Shown here piece after piece: positions 8,878-20,246 of a stretch of 64,000 bases of DNA. The DNA is taken from positions 3,979,501-4,043,500 of the forward strand of contig NZ_JAJLMN010000001.1 in the NCBI RefSeq assembly GCF_021730615.1, given 5' to 3'. The notes under the pieces are model-generated. The model did no database searches and was not told the origin of the DNA. It saw only the letters and a list, made by a program, of their open reading frames with translations. The number at the start of each line of letters is the position of its first letter. The first letter of the stretch is position 1. The position numbers and the translations under genes are program-made. This stretch comes from Lichenibacterium dinghuense (GTDB taxonomy: Bacteria > Pseudomonadota > Alphaproteobacteria > Rhizobiales > Beijerinckiaceae).

Positions 8878-9344
8878 GCGCCCGCTCCGCCCTCGCCGCC
8901 CTGGCGCTGCTGGCCGGGCTCGGCGCTGCGGGGGGCGCCCGCGCGGTCGAGCCCGACGAGGTGCTGCCCGATGCCAAGCTGGAAGCCCGCGCCCGCGAGG
9001 TTTCGTCCGGCCTGCGCTGCCTCGTGTGCCAGAACCAGTCGATTGACGATTCCGCGGCGCCCCTCGCGCGCGACTTGCGCCTGATCGTGCGCGAGCACCT
9101 CAAGGCGGGCGACACCGACGCCGAGATCCGCGCCTATCTGGTGCAGCGTTACGGCGACTTCGTGCTGCTGAAGCCGCCCTTCGAGCCCGCGACGCTGCTG
9201 CTCTGGGGGACTCCGGTGCTCGTGGTGGGGCTGGGCGGCCTCGCCCTGCTGCGCCGGCCGCGCCCGTCGGACGCGCCCCGTCCGCTCACGCCCGACGAGC
9301 AGGCCCGCGTCGACGCGCTGATGGCGGAGCCGCCGCGCGGCTGA
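8874..9344 (+). CDS. ccmH: Cytochrome c maturation thiol-disulfide protein CcmH (CycL)
   Basis: The 156-residue protein has a signal peptide (about 1-24), then the three-helix CcmH domain with the redox pair C49 and C52 in RCLVCQNQSIDDS, a C-terminal membrane helix (about 105-122), and a short cytoplasmic tail. It reduces the CXXCH cysteines of apocytochrome c before haem ligation. The ATG overlaps the ccmF stop by four bases. It is the last gene of the operon and converges on the sensor kinase gene, with 22 bases between the stops. No clear rho-independent terminator is visible in that gap. Confidence 0.95.
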   Translation: MSARSALAALALLAGLGAAGGARAVEPDEVLPDAKLEARAREVSSGLRCLVCQNQSIDDSAAPLARDLRLIVREHLKAGDTDAEIRAYLVQRYGDFVLLKPPFEPATLLLWGTPVLVVGLGGLALLRRPRPSDAPRPLTPDEQARVDALMAEPPRG

Positions 9345-9366
9345 AACGCCCGCCGCGGGCCGCCGG

Positions 9367-11733
<2,367 letters not shown>

Positions 11734-11916
11734 CGATCGCCCCCTCGTGTCACTGCCGGATCGAGGGATGTGCCGCATCTCCAGACCCGCCTCAATTTGG
11801 GTCGAGAGGGCCTGATTTGTCCAGAAACAGATTTGTGAGCGAATCGAAAATGCCGCTTGATTTTCCCCTGCGGACGAGGGCCGCGCCCTCGTGAGATCGC
11901 CCCCGATCGGGGTTCC

Positions 11917-14553
11917 TCAACGGAGTGAGCGGCTTGCCATCTCCTGCACGTCGGCCGACAGCGCGGGGCCGGCGGCGATGCTCTTCAGGGCGGTCTCGGC
12001 GAGGGCGCGGCGGCCCGGCTCCATCAGCCTCCAGGACCGGAAGGCGCCCAGCATGCGGGCCGCGACCTGCGGGTTCCGGCCGTCGAGCGCGAGGACGGCC
12101 TCGGCCACGAGGCGGTATCCCGAGCCGTCCCGGCGGTTGAACTGCGTGATGTTGCCGCCGAAGGCGCCGAGCAGGGCGTAGACCCGGTTCGGCACCGCCA
12201 GCGAGAAGGCGGGGTGGCCCATGAGGCGCCGCACGCGCTCCACCGTCGCCCCTTCCGGGATCGAGGCCTGCAGGCCGAACCACTTGTCGACCACCAGCGG
12301 CTCGTCGCGGTAGCGCGCGTAGAAGCGGTCCAGCGCCCCTTCGCGGGCCTCGCCAGGGATGAGGCTCAGCACCGCGAGCGCGGCGAAGCGGTCCGTCATG
12401 TTGTCGGCGCGGTCGAACTGGTCCGCGGCCAGCTCCGCCCCGAGCGCCGGGTCGCCCGCCGCCAGCAGCGACAGCGCCGCGTTGCGGAAGGCCCGCCGCC
12501 CCGCGCCCGCGGCGTCGGGCGCGTAGGGGCCGGCGTCGGCGCCCGCCGCGACGACGGCCCGCAGCTCCGCCGCCAGCAGCACGCCGAGCGACGCGCGCAC
12601 CCGCTCGCGGGCCGCGTGCACCGCGTCGGGGTCGACGTCCCGCCCGATCTCGCGGGCGAGGTCGCCCTCGCCCGGCAGGGCCAGCACCTGTGCCGCGAAG
12701 GCGGGGTCCGAGGCCCCGGTCCGGACGGCCGCCGCGAAGGCTTCGCGCAGGCGGCCGGGGTCGGCCGCGTTGCCCCGCACACCGTCGAGGATCAGCCGGG
12801 ACAGCACGGTCTGCGCGGCGTCCCACCGGTTGAACGGGTCGCTGTCGTGGGTCATCAGCGTCACGAGGTCGGCCTCGGCGGCGTCCGTCACGAGCCGCAC
12901 CGGCGCCGAGAAGCCGCGCAGCAGCGACGGGATCGTGCCCGGCTCGACGTCCTCGAAGCGCACCGTGCGGGCGGGCGCGTCGAGCTCGATAACGCCCTGC
13001 GCCAGCTCGGCGTCCGACAGGCCGTGCCGCTCGCCGGTGCGAACCGGCCGCGCGGCCCCGTCCGGGCCGACGAGGCCGAAGCTGATCGGGATCACGAAGG
13101 GCCACTTCTCGGGCTGGCCGGGGGTCGGGTCGGTGTGCTGGTCGAGGTCGAGCGTCAGGGTCCGCGCTTCCGCGTCGCGGCGCGTCCGCACCGTCACGCG
13201 GGGCGTGCCGGCCTGCCCGTACCAGCGGGAGAACTGCGCGAGGTCGCGCCCGGACGCCTCGGCGAAGCAGCCGAGGAAGTCCTCCACGGTCGCGGCCGTG
13301 CCGTCGAAGCGCTCGAAGTAGAGCTGCAGGCCGCGCGCGAAGGCGTCTCGCCCGACAAGCGTGCGGACCATGCCGACCACCTCGGCGCCCTTCTCATAGA
13401 CGGTCGCCGTGTAGAAGTTGTCGATCGCCGAATAGCTGTCCGGCCGCACGCTGTGGGCCAGCGGGCCCGCGTCCTCGGCGAACTGGCGCGCCCTGAGGGC
13501 GCGGACGTCCGCGATGCGCTTCACCGCGCGCGAGCGCTGGTCGGCCGAGAACTCGTGGTCGCGGAAGACGGTCAGGCCTTCCTTGAGGCTGAGCTGGAAC
13601 CAGTCGCGGCAGGTGATGCGGTTGCCGGTCCAGTTGTGGAAATACTCGTGCGCGATGACGGTCTCGATCCCGGCATAGTCGGCGTCGGTGGCGAGCTCGG
13701 GGGAGGCGAGGACGTACTTGTCGTTGAAGATGTTGAGGCCCTTGTTCTCCATGGCGCCCATGTTGAAGTCCGACACGGCGACGACGTTGAAGGTGCCGAG
13801 GTCGTAGGCGCGGCCGAACACCTCCTCGTCCCAGCGCATGGAGCGCTTGAGCGCGTCCATGGCGTAGCCGGCCTGGCCGGTCTTGCCGGGCTCGACCCAG
13901 ACGGCGAGGTCGACGCGGCGGCCCTCGCTGGTCGTGAACGTGTCCCTGAGCGCGTCGAGCCGGCCGCCCACCACGGCGAACAGGTAGCAGGGTTTCGGGT
14001 GCGGGTCGTGCCACACGGCGAAGTGCCGGTCCGTGCCCGGCACCGGGCCGGCCTCGACGGGGTCGCCGTTGCCGAGCAGCACGGGGGCGTCTCGGAGCTC
14101 CGCCTCGATCCGGGTCGTGAACACGGACAGCACGTCCGGCCGGTCGGGGTAGTAGGTGATGCGCCGGAAGCCCTCGGCCTCGCACTGCGTGCAATAGGCC
14201 GAGCCGGAGCGGTAGAGGCCCATCAGCTGCGTGTTGGCGCTCGGGTCGACCACCGTCTCGACCTCCAGCGTGAAGGCACGGGCCGGGGGCGCCGCGATGG
14301 TCAGGCCGTCCGGCGCCGCCAGCGCGAGGTCGAGCGGCGCGCCGTCGAGGCTGAGCGCCGTGGCGGCGAGCTCGTCGCCGTCGAGGTGGAGCGGCGCCCC
14401 GGCGACGCCCGCCGGGTTGGGCCTGAGCCTCAGGGTCGAGCGAATCCGCGTCGCGGTGCGGTGGAGGGCGATGTCGAGCGACACGGCGTCCACGAGGTAG
14501 TCGGGGACGCGGTAGTCGGAAAGGCGGACCGGCTGGCCCTGGTCGCTGCGCAT
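11917..14553 (-). CDS. pepN: Aminopeptidase N (M1 metallopeptidase)
   Basis: The 878-residue protein has the normal PepN length. It carries the substrate-binding motif GAMENKGLN and the zinc site HEYFHNWTGNR with the third ligand glutamate downstream in LKEGLTVF. The N-terminal beta-sandwich and the large C-terminal helical (DUF3458) domains are both present. It removes N-terminal residues from cytosolic peptides. The start at 14553 (MRSDQGQPVRLSDYRVPDY) fits the family; upstream reading has no homologous sequence. It lies 50 bases downstream of the LplT-like gene on the same strand, so co-transcription is possible. Confidence 0.95.
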   Translation of the reverse strand: MRSDQGQPVRLSDYRVPDYLVDAVSLDIALHRTATRIRSTLRLRPNPAGVAGAPLHLDGDELAATALSLDGAPLDLALAAPDGLTIAAPPARAFTLEVETVVDPSANTQLMGLYRSGSAYCTQCEAEGFRRITYYPDRPDVLSVFTTRIEAELRDAPVLLGNGDPVEAGPVPGTDRHFAVWHDPHPKPCYLFAVVGGRLDALRDTFTTSEGRRVDLAVWVEPGKTGQAGYAMDALKRSMRWDEEVFGRAYDLGTFNVVAVSDFNMGAMENKGLNIFNDKYVLASPELATDADYAGIETVIAHEYFHNWTGNRITCRDWFQLSLKEGLTVFRDHEFSADQRSRAVKRIADVRALRARQFAEDAGPLAHSVRPDSYSAIDNFYTATVYEKGAEVVGMVRTLVGRDAFARGLQLYFERFDGTAATVEDFLGCFAEASGRDLAQFSRWYGQAGTPRVTVRTRRDAEARTLTLDLDQHTDPTPGQPEKWPFVIPISFGLVGPDGAARPVRTGERHGLSDAELAQGVIELDAPARTVRFEDVEPGTIPSLLRGFSAPVRLVTDAAEADLVTLMTHDSDPFNRWDAAQTVLSRLILDGVRGNAADPGRLREAFAAAVRTGASDPAFAAQVLALPGEGDLAREIGRDVDPDAVHAARERVRASLGVLLAAELRAVVAAGADAGPYAPDAAGAGRRAFRNAALSLLAAGDPALGAELAADQFDRADNMTDRFAALAVLSLIPGEAREGALDRFYARYRDEPLVVDKWFGLQASIPEGATVERVRRLMGHPAFSLAVPNRVYALLGAFGGNITQFNRRDGSGYRLVAEAVLALDGRNPQVAARMLGAFRSWRLMEPGRRALAETALKSIAAGPALSADVQEMASRSLR

Positions 14554-14603
14554 CGGCTGTCGTCCATCGTGGTCGGATCGGGGGCGGGTCGCGGCGAAGC
14601 GGG

Positions 14604-15926
14604 CTATTCGCCGGCCCGCACCGCGGCGTCGACCGGGATGTAGGCGGCGGCCGCCGCGGCGGCATCGGGCAGGTTGCGCCCGAAATACACGGCGGCCCCG
14701 AGGTTCACCGCGCCGAGCGCCAGCAGCAGGATCGGGTTCGGCACCGCGATGCCCGGCAGCTGGAAGACGGCGGTGACGCCCGCGCCGACGATCATCATCA
14801 CGGCGTTGAGCACGCCGACGCCCGCGACCACGCGGGCGCGCCGCTCCGGCGCGGCCCAGGACTGGACGGCCGAGAACACCGGCACGGAGAACAGCCCGCC
14901 CGCGCAGGCGAGGCCCATGAGGTCGAACACGAGGCGCAGGCCGATGCCGGAATGCAGGAAGGCCGAGAGCGACAGGCGCCCGGTCGGCTCGGGCGCCGTG
15001 GCGGTGGCCCAGCCCGCGTCGAGCAGGAACAGCCCCATGGCGGCGACCGCGTAGGGCGCGTGTTTCAGCACGATGCGGCCGCGGGCGAGCCACCCCGCCA
15101 GGAGGGCGCCGACGCCGACCCCGATCGCGAAGAACAGGCTGATCGCGGTCTCGACCTCGACGCCGGCGCCGATGCGCTGCTTCACGATGACGGGGACCAG
15201 CACCAGCGCCACGGAGCCGCTGAGCCAGAACCAGCCCGAGCCGAGGCCGCCCACCCACATGCGGCGGTCGCGCCGGAGGTCGCCGATCAGCGAGAAGGTC
15301 GAGCCGACGAGGTTGCGGTCGATGTGCAGCCCCGGCACCCGGGAGGGCGCGGCCGGGATGAACCAGGTCGAGGCGAGGCAGAGCACCGCCACGACCACGA
15401 GCTCCGCCGTCACGAGCTCGCGCGACACGCCTTCGAGCCCCGTGAGGCCGCCCGCCGCGAGGCCGAGCAGGATGGCGACGAAGCCCGCGCCTTCCACCAG
15501 CGCGTTGCCGGCCGTCAGCTCCTCGCGGCGCAGGTGGTCGGGCAGGATGCCGTATTTGATCGGCGTGTAGAGCGTCGCGATCAGCCCGAGCAGGAACAGC
15601 GCCGCGTAGAGCGCCGCGATCGAGTTGAACCAGTAGCCGAGCGCCGCGAGCACCTGGACGCCCATCTCGGCGAGCTTGAGCCAGCGCGCGACCCTCGCCT
15701 TGTCGTGCCCGTCCGCCAGCTGGCCGCCGAGGCCCGACAGCACCAGCGAGGGGGCGATGAAGGCCGCCAGCGCCAGGGTGACGAGCGGCCCCGCCTGCTC
15801 GGCGCCCACCTTGAACAGGATGATCATGGCCAGCATGTTGCGGACCAGGTTCTCGTTGAAGGCGGAGAAGAACTGGCTCCAGAACAGCGGCGCGAAGCGC
15901 CGGGTGACGAGCAGCTTGAAGATCAT
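14604..15926 (-). CDS. MFS transporter, lysophospholipid transporter LplT-like
   Basis: The 440-residue protein has twelve predicted membrane segments. The N-terminus contains the LplT-type signature [19 protein letters not shown]; other family traits are [19 protein letters not shown] and [20 protein letters not shown]. LplT flips lysophospholipids inward for re-acylation by Aas; in many alphaproteobacteria the same domain is fused to an acyltransferase and acyl-ACP synthetase, but here it stands alone. It sits between the MscS-like gene (49 bases upstream) and pepN. The family is clear; the substrate is inferred. Confidence 0.8.
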   Translation of the reverse strand: MIFKLLVTRRFAPLFWSQFFSAFNENLVRNMLAMIILFKVGAEQAGPLVTLALAAFIAPSLVLSGLGGQLADGHDKARVARWLKLAEMGVQVLAALGYWFNSIAALYAALFLLGLIATLYTPIKYGILPDHLRREELTAGNALVEGAGFVAILLGLAAGGLTGLEGVSRELVTAELVVVAVLCLASTWFIPAAPSRVPGLHIDRNLVGSTFSLIGDLRRDRRMWVGGLGSGWFWLSGSVALVLVPVIVKQRIGAGVEVETAISLFFAIGVGVGALLAGWLARGRIVLKHAPYAVAAMGLFLLDAGWATATAPEPTGRLSLSAFLHSGIGLRLVFDLMGLACAGGLFSVPVFSAVQSWAAPERRARVVAGVGVLNAVMMIVGAGVTAVFQLPGIAVPNPILLLALGAVNLGAAVYFGRNLPDAAAAAAAYIPVDAAVRAGE

Positions 15927-15975
15927 GCGAGGCCTTCGGCTCCGAGGGGTGCGAGCCGGGACCGGCCTCGATCGA

Positions 15976-18141
15976 TCATTCCGCGGCCGCCGCCTCGGCG
16001 GGCCTGACCAGCGACAGGGCGTTCTGCGCGGCCGCGGCGTCCGAGGCATCGCCCGAAACCTGGACGGTGGGCAAGGCGAATCCGATCCCCTGCGCGCGGA
16101 ACTCGCGCTGGATCAGCAGCAGCGCGCGCCGGCGCGCCGCGAACTGCACGTCGCCCGGCACCGTGGTCATCTTGGTCTGCAGCTTGATGGCGTAGTCGCC
16201 GAACTGCGCCACGCCCTGCAGCTTCAGCGTGGCGATGATGCCGGGCGCGAGCTCCTCGTCCTCCAGGAGCTCCGCCCCGATGCGCTTCATGATGCGGCGA
16301 ACGGCGTCGATGTCGGTGTCGTAGGGCACGTTGATCGGGATCTTGTCGACCACCCAGTCGCGGCTGAGGTTCTGCACGGCGCCGAGCGTGCCGAAGGGGA
16401 TGGTGTAGAGCGCGCCGCGCTGGTGGCGCAGCTTCACCGAGCGCAGGCTGAAGCTCTCCACTGTGCCCTTGTAGGTCCCGCTCTGGATGTATTCGCCGAC
16501 CCGGAAGGCGTCGTCGACGAGGTAGAAGATGCCCGAGATGATGTCCTTGACCAGCGTCTGGGCGCCGAAGCCGATGGCGACGCCCACCACGCCCGCGCTG
16601 GCGATGAGCGGCCCGATCTCGACGCCGAGCGAGGCCAGCACCATGGTGCCGGCGATCACCACCAGCGCGGCCAGCGACAGGTTGCGGGTGATGGGCAGCA
16701 GGGTCTGCAGCCGCGCCGCGTGGGCGCCCCCGTCGGGGCCGAGGTCGAGCGTTCCGGCGAGCTTGCGGTCGATCAGCGCCACGATGACGTGCCACAGGAA
16801 GTCGGCCACGAGCACCACCACGATGACGCCGATGATGCCGCGGGTGATCCTGTCCGGCACCGTGTCGTGCATCGCCAGGGTGGCGACGTCGAGCCCGATG
16901 AGGTGGGCGAGCAGCGCCGCCGCGCCGACGATCATCAGCGTCCGCACGCCCCGCTCCAGCAGCACCACCTCCAGCCGGTGCGCGCCGCCCTCGACGGGGC
17001 CGGCCCGCCGCATGACGTGGCGGATCGAGCGCTGGGCGATCCTGACCGCCGCGGGGCCCGCGACGGCGAAGAGCAGGAGCCAGAAGGCGCGGTCGGCCTC
17101 GGCCAGGGCGAAGCACCAGAGCAGCACCGCGGCGGCGCCGAGCCCGACCCGCGCCCAGCCGGCGTGGAGGCGCCGCCATTCGGCGTGGGGCAGGGGCGGA
17201 TCGGCCTCGGGCACGAGTTCGGGATGCGCGGGGCGCGGGTAGCGCGCCACCGTGGCGAGCGCGAGCGCGAGGGCCAGCGTTTCCAGGACGTCGAGGCAAA
17301 GCTCGCGCGTCACAGCGTCGAAGCCGAGGGCGGCCAGCAGGGCGCCCTGCTGCAGCCCGACCCCGAGCAGCAGGCCCGCCGCCAGCGTGCGGCGGAACAG
17401 GAAGGCCGCGGCGTCCGTCTCGATCGGCACGAGGCGGAACCGCGGCGCCCCGGGGGCGAGCAGGAAGCGCCCCGCGACCGCGGCCAGCCGCGTCGCCACC
17501 GCGGCGAGCAGCAGCGCCAGCAGCACCTGCTTGAACCGCGCCGTGAAGTCGAAGGGCAGCATGGCGCCGACGCTGCCGAGCGCGAAGGAGCCGACGAGCC
17601 CGAGCCCGAAGGCGAGCCGGGCGAAGACGGCCGACACGCGCTCCCTCGCCGTGTCGAGCGGCAGGGCGAGCAGCCACCGGCCGAAGCGCCGCGTGTTCAG
17701 GCGGAACAGCCCCTCGCCGCCGAAGCCCAGCGCGACGAAGAGGGGCACGAACAGCGCGAGGCTCAGCGCGTCGCCGCGGCCCAGCATGTCCGTGAGCAGG
17801 ACGCGCGCGTGGTCGACCTCGGCCGGGAGGCGCGGCACCGCCGAGGCGAGGTCGATGACGTGGTCCCGCAGGCGCTTCAGCCCGCCGCCGAGCCCGCCCG
17901 CCATCGTGTCGGACGCGCCGGCCGCCGGCGCCGCCGCCTCGACCTCCGGGCGGCGCGCGTCGATGGCGGCCCGCACCTGCGGGTCCCCGAGGAGGTCGAG
18001 CAGCAGGCGCAGCTTGTCGGCCGCCACGGGCTGCTCGGCCGCGGCCGGGGCCGCAGGGGCGGGGGCCGCCGGAGCCGCCGACGCGGCGATGCCGCCGGCC
18101 AGGAGGGCCGCGGCGGCGAGGGTCGGGAGACGGATGCGCAT
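15976..18141 (-). CDS. Large MscS-family mechanosensitive channel
   Basis: This 721-residue protein has a signal sequence (about 1-24), a periplasmic Ala/Pro-rich region, about nine to eleven membrane helices, and a C-terminal MscS core. The pore-lining helix contains [17 protein letters not shown], followed by the beta-domain ([19 protein letters not shown]) and the cytoplasmic vestibule ([16 protein letters not shown]). It resembles the YbdG/MscM-type and mini-conductance MscK-like proteins. It should open on membrane tension and release osmolytes, which fits a genome that also has the Feu osmo-response genes nearby. It is divergently oriented to glyQ, with 165 bases between starts that must hold both promoters. 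Confidence 0.88.
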   Translation of the reverse strand: MRIRLPTLAAAALLAGGIAASAAPAAPAPAAPAAAEQPVAADKLRLLLDLLGDPQVRAAIDARRPEVEAAAPAAGASDTMAGGLGGGLKRLRDHVIDLASAVPRLPAEVDHARVLLTDMLGRGDALSLALFVPLFVALGFGGEGLFRLNTRRFGRWLLALPLDTARERVSAVFARLAFGLGLVGSFALGSVGAMLPFDFTARFKQVLLALLLAAVATRLAAVAGRFLLAPGAPRFRLVPIETDAAAFLFRRTLAAGLLLGVGLQQGALLAALGFDAVTRELCLDVLETLALALALATVARYPRPAHPELVPEADPPLPHAEWRRLHAGWARVGLGAAAVLLWCFALAEADRAFWLLLFAVAGPAAVRIAQRSIRHVMRRAGPVEGGAHRLEVVLLERGVRTLMIVGAAALLAHLIGLDVATLAMHDTVPDRITRGIIGVIVVVLVADFLWHVIVALIDRKLAGTLDLGPDGGAHAARLQTLLPITRNLSLAALVVIAGTMVLASLGVEIGPLIASAGVVGVAIGFGAQTLVKDIISGIFYLVDDAFRVGEYIQSGTYKGTVESFSLRSVKLRHQRGALYTIPFGTLGAVQNLSRDWVVDKIPINVPYDTDIDAVRRIMKRIGAELLEDEELAPGIIATLKLQGVAQFGDYAIKLQTKMTTVPGDVQFAARRRALLLIQREFRAQGIGFALPTVQVSGDASDAAAAQNALSLVRPAEAAAAE

Positions 18142-18306
18142 GGCGGCTCGTCCGCGGTTGGGCCGGTCGGCGGAGTCTACAGCGAAAGTCCCCGTCCCGT
18201 CCCGTCCGCGCGGCCCCGCTGGCGATCCGTCGCCCGCGCGTGCTACTGCGGCGGCGCAGCAACATCCCGCCCCAAGATCCCGCCTCAAGACCGGAACGCC
18301 CCGCTG

Positions 18307-19251
18307 GTGACACAGACCGACCTCGAACCCTCCGACCCCGCGCTCGACCCGCGCCGCTCGTTCCAGGGCCTGCTCCTGGCGCTGCAGCGGTTCTGGGCCG
18401 GGCAGGGCTGCGTGGTGCTCCAGCCCTACGACATGGAGGTGGGGGCCGGCACCTTCCATCCGGCCACGACGCTGCGCTCGCTCGGCCCGAAGCCCTGGCG
18501 CGCCGCCTACGTGCAGCCGTCGCGCCGCCCCAAGGACGGCCGCTACGGCGAGAACCCGAACCGCCTGCAGCACTACTACCAGTTCCAGGCCATCCTGAAG
18601 CCGTCGCCGCCGGACCTGCAGGACCTGTATCTCCGCTCGCTGGAGGCCATCGGCGTCGACCTCGCGCTGCACGACATCCGCTTCGTCGAGGACGACTGGG
18701 AAAGCCCGACCCTGGGCGCCTGGGGGCTCGGCTGGGAATGCTGGTGCGACGGCATGGAGGTGTCGCAGTTCACCTACTTCCAGCAGGTCGCGGGCGTCGA
18801 ATGCTCGCCCGTGTCGGGCGAGCTGACCTACGGGCTCGAACGCCTCGCCATGTACGTGCAGGGCGTCGAGAACGTCTACGACCTGAACTTCAACGGCCTG
18901 GACGGCGACGCGCGCATCACCTACGGCGACGTGTTCCTGCAGGCCGAGCAGGAATATTCCCGCTTCAACTTCGAGCACGCCGACACGGCCCTGCTGTTCC
19001 AGCACTTCCGGGACGCCGAGGGCGAGGCGAGGGCGCTGCTCGACAAGGGCGCGCCCGAGGCGGCCGGCGGCCGCCACCGCATGGCGCTGCCGGCCTACGA
19101 CCAGACCATCAAGGCCTCGCACCTGTTCAACCTGCTCGACGCGCGCGGCGTGATCTCCGTCACCGAGCGGCAGAGCTACATCCTCAAGGTGCGCGAGCTC
19201 GCCAAGGCCTGCGGCGCGGCGTGGCTGCTGACGGAGGGCGGCGGCGCGTGA
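18307..19251 (+). CDS. glyQ: Glycyl-tRNA synthetase alpha subunit
   Basis: The 314-residue protein carries the GlyQ landmarks [36 protein letters not shown] (class II motif 1 and 2 region), [20 protein letters not shown] and a motif 3-like [15 protein letters not shown]. It forms the alpha2-beta2 enzyme with GlyS. The GTG at 18307 is chosen because upstream codons lack homology and no ATG is present. The usual alphaproteobacterial gene order puts glyS directly or a few genes downstream; here about 1 kb intervenes, holding a MITE-like element and a toxin-antitoxin pair. Confidence 0.95.
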   Translation: MTQTDLEPSDPALDPRRSFQGLLLALQRFWAGQGCVVLQPYDMEVGAGTFHPATTLRSLGPKPWRAAYVQPSRRPKDGRYGENPNRLQHYYQFQAILKPSPPDLQDLYLRSLEAIGVDLALHDIRFVEDDWESPTLGAWGLGWECWCDGMEVSQFTYFQQVAGVECSPVSGELTYGLERLAMYVQGVENVYDLNFNGLDGDARITYGDVFLQAEQEYSRFNFEHADTALLFQHFRDAEGEARALLDKGAPEAAGGRHRMALPAYDQTIKASHLFNLLDARGVISVTERQSYILKVRELAKACGAAWLLTEGGGA

Positions 19252-19297
19252 GCCTCGCTTGCCGCCCCGCCGCGAGCGGACTAACCTCGGTGGACTA

Positions 19298-19564
19298 GAG
19301 GCTGTTATGAACCACGGAGGGTGGCTCTACCGGAGCCATTTTCGGATGATCGGCAGGAGACTTGCGATGAGCGTGGCTGAGCCACGGTCGAGCAAGTCGA
19401 CGAACCGAGCGCCGAAAAGGGCCCGGCCCCTCCGGGGTTGCGGCGCAGCGGCCGCCTGGTGCGTCGAAGCTCTTGCCGGTACGGACGTACCGGCTGCAAG
19501 CTTCTCCTGCCATTCGGCTCGCCGCGCCGCAATGGAGCCGCCCTCCATGGCTCATAACAGCCTC
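19298..19564. mobile_element. MITE-like element with about 34-bp imperfect terminal inverted repeats
   Basis: The 267-bp segment starts GAGGCTGTTATGAACCACGG and its other end, read on the opposite strand, starts GAGGCTGTTATGAGCCATGG. The match continues for about 34 bases with four or five mismatches. The element is flanked by TA (19296-19297 and 19565-19566) in contexts CTAG and CTAA, as expected for IS5-type YTAR or TA targets. No transposase-length frame is inside, so it would need a transposase in trans. It sits between glyQ and the antitoxin gene. Family assignment is inference; no second copy is visible in the window. Confidence 0.7.
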
Positions 19565-19584
19565 TAACCTCGCCGGAGCCGGCC

Positions 19585-19836
19585 ATGGACACGTTCAACA
19601 TTCACGAGGCGAAGACGCACCTGTCGAAGCTCGTGGAGCGGGCCGCGAAGGGCGAGCCCTTCGTCATCGCCAAGGCCGGCAAGCCCATGGTGAAGGTCGT
19701 GCCATACGCCGAAGCGGAACCCGAGGTGCGTCCCCGCATCGGCTTTCTCAAAGGCCTCGTCGACGTCCCCGACGACTTCGACGAGATGGGGCGAGAGGAG
19801 ATCGAGCGCATGTTCTATGGAGATGCGGAAGGTTGA
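19585..19836 (+). CDS. Type II antitoxin, Phd/YefM family
   Basis: This 83-residue protein starts MDTFNIHEAKTHLSKLVERA, the standard Phd/YefM N-terminal DNA-binding fold, followed by GEPFVIAKAGKPMVKVVPY. The C-terminal part (about 50-83, rich in Asp and Glu) should wrap and inhibit the toxin. It overlaps the downstream PIN toxin start (TTGA), so antitoxin is made first. The pair probably autoregulates. It lies 20 bases after the end of the MITE-like element, so its promoter is probably inside or at the edge of that element. Confidence 0.9.
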   Translation: MDTFNIHEAKTHLSKLVERAAKGEPFVIAKAGKPMVKVVPYAEAEPEVRPRIGFLKGLVDVPDDFDEMGREEIERMFYGDAEG

Positions 19837-20219
19837 GGCTCCTGCTCGACACGCATGTCCTGCTTTGGGCGGCGGCAGGATCGGACCGGCTGAGGACTGC
19901 GGGCCGTGCGCTCATCGCGGACCGCGCGAACCGCTTGGTCTTCAGCGCTGTCAGCATCTGCGAGATCGCCATCAAGCGCGGCCTCGATCGGGCCGATTTC
20001 CGCACGGATGCGGAGTTTCTGCGCGGTGAACTGCGCGACGTCGGCTACGAAGACCTGTCCGTGACGTCGGTCCATGCGGCTGCGGTCGCGAAGCTGCCGC
20101 CGATCCACAAGGACCCCTTCGATCGCCTGCTCATCGCGCAAGCGATCGTCGAGGGGATCACACTGCTCACCGCCGACGCGACGATTTTGCGCTACCCCGG
20201 CCCCATCCAGCGCGTCTGA
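19833..20219 (+). CDS. vapC: VapC-like PIN-domain ribonuclease toxin
   Basis: The 128-residue PIN protein has the acidic metal site in order: D near the start (LLLDTHVLLW), E in FSAVSICEIAIKRGL, D in HKDPFDRLLIAQA and D in LLTADATILRYPG. VapC toxins cleave RNA, often initiator tRNA or 23S rRNA. No ATG is present near the start; the TTG at 19833, overlapping the antitoxin stop, is the only start that keeps the first acidic residue, so translation should depend on antitoxin translation. It is followed 27 bases later by glyS. The VapC subtype is paired with a Phd-type rather than a VapB AbrB-type antitoxin, a common mixed pairing. Confidence 0.88.
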   Translation: MRLLLDTHVLLWAAAGSDRLRTAGRALIADRANRLVFSAVSICEIAIKRGLDRADFRTDAEFLRGELRDVGYEDLSVTSVHAAAVAKLPPIHKDPFDRLLIAQAIVEGITLLTADATILRYPGPIQRV

Positions 20220-20246
20220 TCCCGGACGCCGCTTTCGAAGACACCC

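Noticed and set aside
12214-14643. Long plus-strand open frame (809 codons) opposite pepN
   Set aside because: It is the antisense of a well-supported gene, rich in Arg/Gly/His/Val with no family motif; a normal artefact of high GC.
15676-18306. Plus-strand frame leading in phase into glyQ
   Set aside because: The part before 18307 is antisense to the MscS and LplT-like genes and has no homology to GlyQ; the enzyme starts at the GTG.
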